Shown: positions 52,098 to 61,307 of the stretch, one piece after another
Layout: each line of letters starts with the position of its first letter
How positions within the stretch are numbered: the stretch's first letter is position 1
NCBI RefSeq assembly: GCF_014696315.1
Contig: NZ_JACJPX010000034.1
Coordinates: 1 to 64,000, forward strand
Direction: 5' to 3'
Source of the DNA: Calothrix membranacea FACHB-236
Lineage (GTDB): Bacteria; Cyanobacteriota; Cyanobacteriia; Cyanobacteriales; Nostocaceae
DNA: 64,000 nucleotides
Position numbers and translations under genes: made by a program
Notes under the pieces: model-generated
What the model saw: the letters and a program-made list of their open reading frames with translations, nothing else
What the model was told of the DNA's origin: nothing
Databases searched by the model: none

Positions 52098-55000
52098 ATG
52101 GGAAAACGGGGTAGGCGGGGGTATGGCAACCAGGGACGCGACCAAATTAATATCGAGCGGGTGAATGGCGATGTATTGCTCAAGCCGCAGGAGACGCTAC
52201 GCCCTAACGCCGAAAAGGATTTGCTGGCAACAGTCAAGCAATGGGTTGAATCTAGACTTGAGGGACAACTGCACCATGCCATCAGGCTGAATTTGCAAAA
52301 AGAGACTCAGCCGCAACAGGTTCGTCCTTGGGGTATGGAGATGAAGGTAGCCATCGCTCAACCGAGTCAGCTATTGTCGCCGGAGACGACTATCGGGCAG
52401 GTATTTGACCAATGTGCGGGGCGGTTACTAATTTTGGGTGAACCGGGGGCGGGTAAAACAACGAGCTTGCTAGACTTAGCTCTAGAACTCGTGAAAAGGG
52501 CAGAAGATGATCCGCAGCAGCGCATCCCCGTTGTAATTGATCTTTCTGATTGGCAACCGACTACATCTCAATCAAATTCCAAGCGAAGTCAGGGTACATC
52601 TAGATTACCGGGCTTTTCCAAGAAAAATCTTTCTGAGTCTCTTCCTGAACAAGCGCCTGTCTGGTCGATCACCAATTGGCTGGCTGTCAAGGTGCGAGAG
52701 AGATATGGCTGTTTGCCGCAGCAAATTAAGCAATGGCTAGAGGAGAAAAGGTTAATACCCTTGCTGGATGGATTGGATGAGGTGCGCCCAGAGTATCAGC
52801 AGGATTGTGTGCAGGCAATTAACCAGTGGTTAAAATCGGATTTGCGTCCGAGGCAGGTAGCGTTGTGCTGTCGGGGGGAGCAGTATAAAACTTATACTCA
52901 AAAGCTGGAACTCGATGGAGCCGTTTATCTCCAAGACTTGACGGATGAACAAATCCAGACTTTTCTGACAGAAACAAACCGAGATGAACTCAAAAAAAGC
53001 TTGGTAGCAGATGAGAATTTCCTGGCGCTGATTCGCAGACCGTTGTTGCTGTCGATAGCGGTACTTGCCTATAAGGAGCTAGATCCAACCCAGTGGCAAC
53101 GGGCGACTTCAGCAGGCGATCGCTTAAATCTACTTTTAGATGCCTATGTGCGACGAATGCTGACGCAGGATACCTCTAGCCGCGCCTATCGCAACCGAAA
53201 GATTCCTAGCCCCGAACAGAGTCAGAAGTGGTTGGAAATTCTGGCCTTAGAGCTTTTGCAAGAGTCAGAAACCGAGTTTTTGATTGAGCAAATTGGAACA
53301 ACATGGCTGTCAACACCCGTTCAAAAGTGGCTATTTACTTTTTTTGCCGTAATTGCTTGGGGGCTAATCGTTGCTGTAATTTTTTGGGCGCTGTTCTCTA
53401 GGTTGATCAATCTACCTCGGATTGGGTTAAGCTCTCGTTTGTGGCTCGGATTGATGATTGGCTCCTTGTATGGCTTGAAGCAGGGAATAGATGTCTTAAT
53501 GAATTTGCCACAGATAGAATCAGTTGTGCGAGGCATCCAATCTCCATTCTCAAGTCTCAAACGACAAAAAATATTACGCAAGCTGTCATCTTGGAAGACT
53601 ATATTAGTCCCTACTCAAATTAGCCTACTAATTAATAAATTCAATGAATTAAATATTCCAACATTGGACTTCACCTTTAATATTCCAAGATGGGGCTTCG
53701 ACTTTGAACAGTGGCGCTTCAAAATTAAAACTCTATCAGTGCCAAATCAGGGAATTAAAAACTTGTGGCGAAATGCAATCCTGATTACGATAATATTTGT
53801 GCCTTTGGATACCTTAATACTTTATCTTGTATTACGTTCGACGATATCTGTTAACACTATACTAATTTCCCTGCCCATAGCTCTCCTACTATGGATTGGG
53901 TTTGGAGGAGGATATGTCTGCATCAATCATGTTCTAGTACGTTTATCTTTGTATTACACTCACTCTATCCCTTGGGACTATGCTCGTTTTCTCAACTATG
54001 CTACAGAACGGCTATTGCTCCAGCGTGTTGGTGGTCGCTATCGCTTTATACATGACTTGTTAAGGCAGTCTCTTGCTCAACTTAGAATCGACACCCATCC
54101 ACACCTAATTAGTTCTCAAGTTTTCTTTCGTTGCGCCGAAGGCTACCGCTCGATGAACGAGTATGATAAAGCATTGCAGAACTTTGATCGTGCCATTGAA
54201 CTTTACCCCCGATATGTTGAGGCAATAGTAGGTCGAGGCCGTACCTATTCTTTAATAAGACGCGACGAGGAAGCGCTGCAAGACTTCAACCGCGCTATTG
54301 AACTTGACCCCAAAGAGGAATGGGCGATCCGTCGAGGTATTACGTACCACTTGATGAAACGCTATGACGAAGCCCTGCAAGATTTCAATCACGCCATTGA
54401 ACTTAACCCCAAAGGGGAATGGGCGATCGCAAATCGTGGCATTACCTACCGCACGATGGAACGCTATGACGCAGCCCTGCAAGATTTCAATCGCGCCATT
54501 GAACTTGACCCCAAAGGGGAATGGCCGATCACAAATCGTGGCATTACCTACCGCACGATGGAACGCTATGACGAAGCGCTGCAAGATTTCAATCGCGCCA
54601 TTGAACTTAACCCCAAAGGGGAATGGGTGATCGCAAATCGTGGCATTACCTACCGCACGATGGAACGCTATGACGAAGCGCTGCAAGATTTCAATCGCGC
54701 CATTGAACTTAACCCCAAAGGGGAATGGCCGATCGCAATTCGTGGCGAGACCTATCGGTTAATGGAACGCTACGAGGAAGCCCTGCAAGACTTCAATCGT
54801 GCCATTCAACTTAACTCCCAAAATGATTGGGCGATCGCACATCGTGGCATTACCTATCACTTGATGGAACGCTACGACCAAGCGCTGCAAGACTTCAATC
54901 GTGCCATTGAACTTGACTCTAAAGATGATTGGGCGATCGCACATCGAGGCCATACTTATTTCTTGACGGAACGCTACGACCAAGCGCTGCAAGACTTCAA

Positions 55001-55367
55001 TCGTGCCATTGAACTTGACTCTAAAGATGATTTCCACCGATATCTTCGCGCTCTTGTCTACCTCGCCCTCCAGCAAGCTGATTCCGCCGAAGCTGATTTA
55101 AACATTGCCATCGAAATCGCCCAGCAAAAACACACTGAAAAACCTGACAATTACGAAAACACCTTCGACCTAGCACTGTATCATCTCGTTGCAGGCAATC
55201 TCTCAACTGCCCAAGAGTTATATCAGACTACACTTGAGCAGAACACTGTCCAAACTAAGTTCCGAGATGCCATTCAGAATCTGAAGGATTTGCTGCGGGT
55301 GTTTCCTGAAAATACTCCTGCCCAGCAAATGAAAGCAATGCTGGAGAAGAAGCTAAAATTTAATTAA
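52098..55367 (+). CDS. NACHT-TPR STAND ATPase with membrane segments
   Basis: 1089 aa. The GRDQINIE motif lies at residues 13-20. The NACHT domain has GEPGAGKT (114-121), PVVIDLSDW (144-152) and LLDGLDEV (222-229). Hydrophobic segments near 410-435 and 575-620 look like membrane helices. From about 670 there are about nine TPR units, the central five almost identical and including the phrase DEALQDFNRAIEL; their DNA repeats at 102 bp. The C-terminal 90 residues are helical. Likely a membrane-associated NLR-like sensor whose TPRs bind a trigger. Translational coupling with the small protein upstream (2 nt). Confidence 0.88.
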   Translation: MGKRGRRGYGNQGRDQINIERVNGDVLLKPQETLRPNAEKDLLATVKQWVESRLEGQLHHAIRLNLQKETQPQQVRPWGMEMKVAIAQPSQLLSPETTIGQVFDQCAGRLLILGEPGAGKTTSLLDLALELVKRAEDDPQQRIPVVIDLSDWQPTTSQSNSKRSQGTSRLPGFSKKNLSESLPEQAPVWSITNWLAVKVRERYGCLPQQIKQWLEEKRLIPLLDGLDEVRPEYQQDCVQAINQWLKSDLRPRQVALCCRGEQYKTYTQKLELDGAVYLQDLTDEQIQTFLTETNRDELKKSLVADENFLALIRRPLLLSIAVLAYKELDPTQWQRATSAGDRLNLLLDAYVRRMLTQDTSSRAYRNRKIPSPEQSQKWLEILALELLQESETEFLIEQIGTTWLSTPVQKWLFTFFAVIAWGLIVAVIFWALFSRLINLPRIGLSSRLWLGLMIGSLYGLKQGIDVLMNLPQIESVVRGIQSPFSSLKRQKILRKLSSWKTILVPTQISLLINKFNELNIPTLDFTFNIPRWGFDFEQWRFKIKTLSVPNQGIKNLWRNAILITIIFVPLDTLILYLVLRSTISVNTILISLPIALLLWIGFGGGYVCINHVLVRLSLYYTHSIPWDYARFLNYATERLLLQRVGGRYRFIHDLLRQSLAQLRIDTHPHLISSQVFFRCAEGYRSMNEYDKALQNFDRAIELYPRYVEAIVGRGRTYSLIRRDEEALQDFNRAIELDPKEEWAIRRGITYHLMKRYDEALQDFNHAIELNPKGEWAIANRGITYRTMERYDAALQDFNRAIELDPKGEWPITNRGITYRTMERYDEALQDFNRAIELNPKGEWVIANRGITYRTMERYDEALQDFNRAIELNPKGEWPIAIRGETYRLMERYEEALQDFNRAIQLNSQNDWAIAHRGITYHLMERYDQALQDFNRAIELDSKDDWAIAHRGHTYFLTERYDQALQDFNRAIELDSKDDFHRYLRALVYLALQQADSAEADLNIAIEIAQQKHTEKPDNYENTFDLALYHLVAGNLSTAQELYQTTLEQNTVQTKFRDAIQNLKDLLRVFPENTPAQQMKAMLEKKLKFN
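54160..55035 (+). repeat. 102-bp tandem DNA repeats encoding TPRs
   Basis: About 8.5 units of 102 bp in the NACHT-TPR gene. The central units share long identical runs (e.g. TGGAACGCTATGACGAAGC, repeated at 102-bp intervals from about 54,456), which indicates recent unequal exchange or gene conversion. One unit near 54,320 lacks a codon but stays in frame. Confidence 0.85.
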
Positions 55368-55997
55368 GTGAATGCCTGTTGCGTTGGATACTTGAATCTG
55401 CGTCTATAATTATGAATCGCCATTTTATCTGACTCACGTTCCATCAAGGTAACCAATTTGTAACATAGGATTCCCAAGTCATTTTCTCCAAAAAAGCCAG
55501 AACCTACTCTACAACAGTCATTTCCTTGGGCATAACGTTATGCCCTCCTTTATCTGCCGCGTACTTCATTTAAAACAAGCCATGAAAGCCCGCCAATCAA
55601 TTTAAAAAAGCATCCATTGATACTGGAAGAACAATGGAAGATATTGCAGCAGATTTGATTCAAGACTGGCTTGATGAACAGAATATCTCTCAATAAAATA
55701 TTTCAAATCGTAATCATGACCTCGTAGCTACTATATTTTTGACCATGCTGCTAATGACAATTGAAGCAGAATTGCTGCATTATTTGTATAAGAAATTGTT
55801 CAACAATATCCCCACAACTGATACAAATAAAGCCTGATGTGTTTATGGTTATTTCATGAGTTGCTAATTAAAGAGAAAACGCATGAAATTTAGCGCCTAG
55901 AATCTCTACAAGCAGTAAAAAACTACCACTTTAAAATGTGCAGCAGCCTCTATTATTTGAACCAGGATTGGCAACACTACCACGAAATATTCACAAA
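55368..55997. other. 630-nt gene-free interval
   Basis: It contains ParB fragment copy 1 (55,445-55,617). The rest has short broken frames and no supported gene; MEDIAADLIQDWLDEQNI (from about 55,631) reads as a short ORF on the plus strand but has no family features. Confidence 0.5.
55445..55617 (-). pseudogene. ParB-family gene fragment, copy 1
   Basis: Read on the minus strand, it covers the region equivalent to GHNVMPKEMTVVEQV up to the TWESYVKN segment of ParB-like proteins, with mutations. It includes GGGCATAACGTTATGCCC at 55,528-55,545. Its right flank (TTTAAAACAAGC...AATTTAAAAAAGCATCC) is shared with copy 4. Confidence 0.65.
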
Positions 55998-58361
55998 CTA
56001 TTTATTGCTTGAATCAATTGGCATTCGAGCAAAGTGTTCCATCAATAATCTATGAATAAATGTATAAGATCCACCAACTTTTTGTAGGAAAATACGCTCA
56101 GTCGCCCAGTCTAAAAAACGAGCATAGTTCCAAGGAATAAAACCCTTTTGATAAAGTAGAATACGTAATGCAAAATGTTGAATACAAGCTTTGCCACCGT
56201 AATTTAGCCCAGTAATAAATCCAAACAATAGTGTAGTAATTATTCCAGCAACTAACGCTCCTATTAGTCCGCTATTCGGTATATTGATAAACATTTCACC
56301 AACTAATGATCTCATTAGTTTGCTAGTCTGTATATTGCCAAGCAGTCCCACAACAAACCCAACAATTACTCCAGTGATTAATCCAACAATCATTCCCACA
56401 GTCAAAGAGTTAAAAGCCGATTTATATATACCTTGATTTGGATATACTTTTGTTTGGAGTTCAGCAATATCCAAACCTTCAATTGTCTGACCACTCAATA
56501 CTTCAGTCAAACCAACAATTGCTCCGCTCATCATTCCACCAATTGTTCCAATAATCAGACCAGTCACTCCACCAGTTAACCAAAAAAACAGTCCACTAAT
56601 TACTCCAAACAATCCAATAAATGCTATTTCTATTAGTATAATGTTTTTTATATCTATCCAAGACAATACGAGATTTTCAACTGTTTTAATCTTTTCTTTA
56701 GTAATAAGCAAATTACTTATTTGAAATAAAACTCCAGTAATTAATCCAGCTATTAGTCCAAAAATTGTTCCAGTCAATAACCCACTGAACAATCCCTTAA
56801 ATACACCATCAAGTAACCCAAAAAACAACCCGACAACTAAGGCAACAATCAGCCCTCCAATTAAAGAAACGTAAATTTTATATATTTTTCTATCGCGCTG
56901 ACTTTTTAAATATGTGGGCTGCATGTATTCAATTAAAAAAAATGTTTGAGAATTTGAAATCATCTGTTGAGCCAATGAAATAAGCCATTGTGTTGCGTGC
57001 TTGCGTAAGTAGGTTTTAGATTTTTGTAAATTTCTGCGTGCGTCATCTTCACCAGGGCCGCTAAAGTGCAAAGCGTAAGCCAAAGCCCGTGATTTCTCAA
57101 ACATACGATTAATATAATCATTAAAAAGTCGTTTTTGTCGTTCTTGTAATGTACCTGATCTATTACCTAGCTCTTCTTCTCTAAGACCTCCGTAAGCCAG
57201 TACCATCATGTTGAGTCTTAATGGAGATTGAGCTAGTTCTTGCAAATATGTATCATATGCTAGAAGCTTTTTTAAAGCCCTCAAATCAAAGCTGCTACTG
57301 AGACTATTGAGATAATGCTGTACTTGCTTTAAAGTAAGGGGACGTAGATAAACTGCTCGTTGAACATTAAGGCGATTAGATAGACTTTGGTAATCCCTGA
57401 CACGACAGCATACTACCATTTCTGTCCCATTTTCTCTTTGGAAAAGATTGAGAGCTTTAACACAAGCATTCTGAGATTCTCTATGCACTTCATCTAAACC
57501 ATCTAAAAGTAGAAGAAGTTGGTGTTGTTCAATTAGAGAACGCGAAATTCTCTTAGATATTTGATATAAATTCCCATGCAGCTCTTCTATTAACCAATCT
57601 TCAATAGATTGTTCTTTCAACGCCCATGAAGAGAGGTTTAAAACAACCGGAACAGGAGAATCCACATTCTCCTCTGCACGAGCAATCAAGTCTTTTGCGA
57701 GATGTAGCAATGAAATAGTTTTACCAGATCCTGGATCACCTAAAATCAGCAATGTACGCCCTACACCAATTTTGTCAAAGACTGAAATAACCGAAGTTCC
57801 TTCAAGAAAATCTTGAGGCATTTGATCTGTGGTACCCGCTGTCCAATTCCACGGGTAAGCTACGGTATCTTGACGATTTTGTAAGCCAAGGGCGATTGGT
57901 ACCTGCTGATGCAAGGACGTTTCCAACACACCTTTAACCCAAAAATTCTTCACCTTAGCCAATAAAACTTGACGAATGCGGCGATTGCTCTTTGCCCCAT
58001 CCCGTTGTGCTGGCTCCTTTGAAAAGTTTAAGGTGGAATTTACAAAAGTATTACCTTGGAAAACTGCTTTAATTTCCTGAATCTCTTCAGCTAATTTGTC
58101 GAAGTTCTGAATAGTAGAAGGTTGTGTTTGTTGTAAAACAGCAAAGCTTCGTATAGCAGCGGCAAGTCTTGAATCAGATTGAATGACTGCTACTACTTCA
58201 TGAACTGCTTCCATTAATTCCAAATCTTTTTGGATAGTTGTCTCTAATTCCAAGACTGCTTGTTTATAGTCCACAGGCTGATCTGCTTGTAGAATAGCCT
58301 CCGTCCTCATTAAAGTTTTGGCTTTCACAAGTTGTACGAAATGTTCAACTTGTTTACTCAC
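55998..58361 (-). CDS. NACHT ATPase with multi-helix membrane tail
   Basis: 787 aa from the GTG at 58,361. The frame is homologous to the small protein at 58,803 up to 58,451, where ATC stands in the expected start position. The first 115 residues resemble that protein (YKQAVLELETTIQ, FDKLAEEIQEIKAVFQGNTF). NACHT motifs: GDPGSGKT (208-215), PVVLNLSSWA, LLLLLDGLDEV (282-292). About nine glycine-rich membrane helices follow at about 495-745 (SLIGGLIVALVVGLFFGLLDGVF and similar), unusual for a STAND protein. The C-terminal WATERIFLQKVGGSYTFIHRLLMEHFA is the post-NACHT signature. Likely a membrane-inserting or membrane-gated effector; the mechanism is inferred. Confidence 0.85.
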   Translation of the reverse strand: MSKQVEHFVQLVKAKTLMRTEAILQADQPVDYKQAVLELETTIQKDLELMEAVHEVVAVIQSDSRLAAAIRSFAVLQQTQPSTIQNFDKLAEEIQEIKAVFQGNTFVNSTLNFSKEPAQRDGAKSNRRIRQVLLAKVKNFWVKGVLETSLHQQVPIALGLQNRQDTVAYPWNWTAGTTDQMPQDFLEGTSVISVFDKIGVGRTLLILGDPGSGKTISLLHLAKDLIARAEENVDSPVPVVLNLSSWALKEQSIEDWLIEELHGNLYQISKRISRSLIEQHQLLLLLDGLDEVHRESQNACVKALNLFQRENGTEMVVCCRVRDYQSLSNRLNVQRAVYLRPLTLKQVQHYLNSLSSSFDLRALKKLLAYDTYLQELAQSPLRLNMMVLAYGGLREEELGNRSGTLQERQKRLFNDYINRMFEKSRALAYALHFSGPGEDDARRNLQKSKTYLRKHATQWLISLAQQMISNSQTFFLIEYMQPTYLKSQRDRKIYKIYVSLIGGLIVALVVGLFFGLLDGVFKGLFSGLLTGTIFGLIAGLITGVLFQISNLLITKEKIKTVENLVLSWIDIKNIILIEIAFIGLFGVISGLFFWLTGGVTGLIIGTIGGMMSGAIVGLTEVLSGQTIEGLDIAELQTKVYPNQGIYKSAFNSLTVGMIVGLITGVIVGFVVGLLGNIQTSKLMRSLVGEMFINIPNSGLIGALVAGIITTLLFGFITGLNYGGKACIQHFALRILLYQKGFIPWNYARFLDWATERIFLQKVGGSYTFIHRLLMEHFARMPIDSSNK

Positions 58362-58451
58362 TACTTCTCCAATATTTTCACCTGTTTTTTCAAAGTATCT
58401 GGTGAAAATTAGTATGGCAACTGCAATTGCGGCAGGACTGATATTCTCGAT

Positions 58452-58802
58452 ATGTCTCTCCTGAAGTAATTATTAATTGTAAATAGAATGTTTATGTATA
58501 AATTACGTTTAATGTAATTTAAGCTTTGAAACCCTTAAAATTTCGTAGGTAGTTCCGAAACCATGATTTTGAATGAATCTTGAAACCCTTATGAGATAAG
58601 AGGCATTTCTAATTCACATCAGGCGTAAATTACAGTTTAGTATACTGATGCTAGCAATAAAACAACAAGCTAACAATTAAAAACTTATTTATAACTGTTG
58701 TAAAATAAATTAAACATTTCCGTCAAACGAAATTGACAGAACAGCAATAGAGGATTGAATTTGGTGAAGTTTATTTTGTCATTACTGTTCAGTAGACTCT
58801 AG
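58452..58802. other. 351-nt gene-free interval
   Basis: AT-rich; contains TTGAAACCCTTA twice (about 58,526 and 58,580). No gene or clear promoter was recognised. It would hold the promoter for the NACHT gene if that is not read from the 58,803 gene. Confidence 0.4.
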
Positions 58803-59237
58803 TCAGAAGTTAAAATCTCCATAAAAAGTTCCTCCCTGGAATACTGTTTTGAGGTTTGGTAGTGACTCTGCCAACTTCCCATAGTTGTGAACCGTTAATG
58901 ATTGAGATTTAATCGCGCTTTCCAATTTTTCTATTGCTTGTAAATAATTTGGCTCAGCTTTGACCACAGCTTCTACGTCTTTGATTGCTTTATTAATATC
59001 CGGATCTGCCTGTGCCGCTGCTTTTACTTCCTCAAGTACAGCTTCACCATAATTTAATGGTTGTTGTTGAGCTAATTCTATTGCATTCGCTGTACTTGGT
59101 TTCTTCTCTTTTAGCTTTGATAACAGCTTTTCACCTTCCTCAAGTACCTTTTCCCCTAGTTTTTCTCCAGTCTTCTCGAAAGCTTTTGTGATAACTAGAG
59201 TTGCAATTGCTGCGGCTGTAAGTGATACTGGTTCCAT
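58803..59237 (-). CDS. small partner protein of the NACHT/membrane ATPase
   Basis: 144 aa. It opens MEPVSLTAAAIATLVITKAFEKTGEKLGE, a hydrophobic helix then charged helices, and ends HNYGKLAESLPNLKTVFQGGTFYGDFNF. Both the opening and the ending have counterparts in the N-terminal part of the NACHT protein at 55,998, so it is a paralogue of that domain rather than an unrelated gene. It lies 351 nt upstream on the same strand. Likely a decoy or oligomerisation partner. Function inferred. Confidence 0.7.
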   Translation of the reverse strand: MEPVSLTAAAIATLVITKAFEKTGEKLGEKVLEEGEKLLSKLKEKKPSTANAIELAQQQPLNYGEAVLEEVKAAAQADPDINKAIKDVEAVVKAEPNYLQAIEKLESAIKSQSLTVHNYGKLAESLPNLKTVFQGGTFYGDFNF

Positions 59238-59443
59238 AAATAAATCATCTGTCTGAAATTATATTATTGTACTCGGGAGTATATACGTAATATTGGTTAA
59301 ACATTAGAATACATCTATAAATTCTTTGAGTAAAGTCTCAATATCAGGAATGCGACGCTCTAAGAGAATGTTTGGAAAGTCAAAAAAAGCTCTAGTAACG
59401 GTAATCTGTCAGTAGATAAAAATGCGACAGTGTTACAAGAGCC

Positions 59444-59951
59444 ATGTCTAAATCATACCCAACAGACCTTACAGATGAGCAATGGGAATTGTTATCATCT
59501 CTCATTCCAGAGGAAAATCAAGGTTGCCGTCCTCGTTGTGTTGACTTACGTGCTGTCATGAATGCCATGTTTTACATTCTGTATGCAGGTTGTGCATGGC
59601 GTATGTTGCTTCATGACTTCCTCAAATGGCAAACGGTGTATTATTACTTCAGAAAATGGCGTATGGATGGCACATGGGAACGTATCAGCCGTAAACTTCA
59701 ACAATGGGTACGTGTGGTAGAAGACCGTGAACCAAATCCAAGTGCAGCAATTGTTGATTGTCAATCTGTAGAAAATGGAACAATGGTATCCCAAGCTGTT
59801 GGTTTTGATTTGGGAAAACTCGTTAAGGGTCGTAAACGGCATCTACTTTTTGACACTCTTGGATTAGTTTTGATGGTTGTGGTGACATCAGCCTATGAGT
59901 CTGACTCTTCAGGCGCAAAAAAACTATTTGCATCCGCACGCCAAATAATTA
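59444..59951 (+). pseudogene. IS5-family transposase, 3'-truncated
   Basis: The first ~170 codons read as the N-terminal part of an IS5-type DDE transposase: YPTDLTDEQWELLSSLIP, a WRMLLHDFLKWQTVYYYFRKW segment, then AIVDCQSVENG with the first catalytic aspartate. At about 59,951 the sequence passes into ParB fragment copy 2, which contributes the final codons and stop at 59,983. The second half with the later D and E is absent, so it is inactive. A GCTCTAGTAACGGTAATCTG end-like sequence lies at about 59,389-59,408. Confidence 0.85.
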
Positions 59952-60140
59952 GCGATCGCCTTGGCTTTTGTATATTCGATTGAGCCTTGTTCTAAGCCTT
60001 GCAGAAGCTCTTTTAGCAGATTCAGTAAAGGTAGCCAATTTTTCACATAGGATTCCCAACTCATTTTGACCAAAGAAGCCAGAACCTGCTCTACAATAGT
60101 CATTTCCTTGGGCATAACGTTATGCCCACATTTATCTGCC
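59952..60140 (-). pseudogene. ParB-family gene fragment, copy 2
   Basis: On the minus strand it encodes HNVMPKEMTIVEQVLASLV, then WESYVKNWLPLLNL and GSIEYTKAKAIA, the mid-part of cyanobacterial ParB-like proteins, and joins a truncated transposase at its 3' end. Palindrome at 60,110-60,127. First of three tandem units with a period of about 305-310 bp. Confidence 0.75.
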
Positions 60141-60233
60141 GCGTGCAGCACTGCGATCGCCTAAGTCAGTTTTCCCCAGAACTAAACCAACTATCCCTCT
60201 GTCTCCCTATTCCCTGTACTGAATCAGTGCGAT

Positions 60234-60465
60234 CGCTACTTTTCATCCTTAATCCGCGCGATCGCTCTGGCTTTTGAATATTCGATTGAACTTTGTTCTA
60301 AGACTTGCAGAAGCTCTTTTGGCAGATTCAGTAAAGGTAGCCGATTTTCAAATAGGATTACCAAGTCATTTTGACCAAAGAAGCCAGAACCTGCTCTACA
60401 ACAGTCATTTTCTTGGGCATAACGTTATGCCCAGATAGATTTATCTGCCTCATGCAGCGCTGCGA
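60234..60465 (-). pseudogene. ParB-family gene fragment, copy 3
   Basis: A second tandem unit on the minus strand from the D-x-KQ segment back to HNVMPKK. It has a stop or frame changes (TTGAATATTCG) within the KAR-AIA region. Palindrome at 60,415-60,432. The linker AAGTCAGTTTTCCCC to its right is shared with copy 2. Confidence 0.75.
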
Positions 60466-60541
60466 TCGCCTAAGTCAGTTTTCCCCAAAACTAAACCAAC
60501 TATCCCTATGTCTTTCTGTTCACTGTACTGAATCAGTGCGA

Positions 60542-60830
60542 TTACTGCTTTTCACCCTTAATCCGCGCGATCGTCCTGGCTTTTGTATATTCAATTAAGC
60601 ATTGTTCTAAAGCGAAGAGAAGCTCTTTTGGCAGATTCAGCAAAGGTAGCCGATTTTTCACATAGGATTCCCAGGTCATTTTGACCAAAGAAGCCAGAAC
60701 CTGCTCTACAACAGTCATTTTCTTGAGCATAACGTTATGCCCAGATAGATTTATCTGCCGCGTGCTTTATTTAAAACAAGCAATGAAAGCCCGCCAATCA
60801 ATTTAAAAAAGCATCCATTACCTTGCAAGA
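60542..60830 (-). pseudogene. ParB-family gene fragment, copy 4
   Basis: A third unit: MTVVEQVLASLVKMTWESYV, RLPLLNLPKELLFALEQ, IEYTKARTIARIKGEKQ read openly for 62 codons. The palindrome at 60,725-60,742 has one mismatch (GAGCATAACGTTATGCCC). The right flank matches copy 1. Confidence 0.78.
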
Positions 60831-60985
60831 TAAGTTTAAAACCAATACAAAAGTACCTCTATCTTTGGGTATAAATATAAAATTTTTTGCGTAAATTATG
60901 ATTACCCGATGGTTATGTTATTAATCCTTGCCAAAAAAAGTCAAAAATGACTATTTTAGCTGTTAAAAATTATTGAGGATTATCT

Positions 60986-61080
60986 ATGGAACCTATTTCT
61001 ATGATTATTGCGGCTTTAGTGCTGGTGCGATCGCAGATGCTAAGGATACCGCAGGAACCCGCTCGTACCATTCCAGTTCA
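60986..61080 (+). pseudogene. remnant of a STAND small-partner gene
   Basis: MEPISMIIAAL in one frame continues as GFSAGAIADAKDTAGT in another, resembling the hydrophobic N-terminus of small proteins such as those at 51,682 and 58,803 (MEPVSLTAAAIATLV). A frameshift near 61,015 breaks it. No continuation was found, so it is a 5' relic. The rest of the gene-free stretch to 61,307 shows nothing supported. Confidence 0.5.
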
Positions 61081-61307
61081 ATAACTTCCTTGTTTTGTAA
61101 CAAAGGACGTAGATAAAACTCCCAAAGAACGGGGCAACAAGCTGGATGGTTTTGACGATTTTCTGATATTTTGCTGGATAGCTATCACGCAATAAATATA
61201 CAGGAAAGCTGCAAGATTTCGCGTATAACTTCTACGACAGTAGAAACTTTAAAACAGTGTTCCCAGCTTTCAGCATCAGTAATTTAGTCATCAAGGAAGC
61301 AAAAAAC

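Noticed and set aside
54252-55076. Long minus-strand open frames across the TPR repeats
   Set aside because: They are shadows of the 102-bp repeats; the repeat gives periodic open frames on the opposite strand.
54160-60830. Regular repeats as a possible CRISPR array
   Set aside because: The repeats are 102-bp coding units or 305-310 bp ParB fragments; no short repeats with unique spacers and no cas genes are present.
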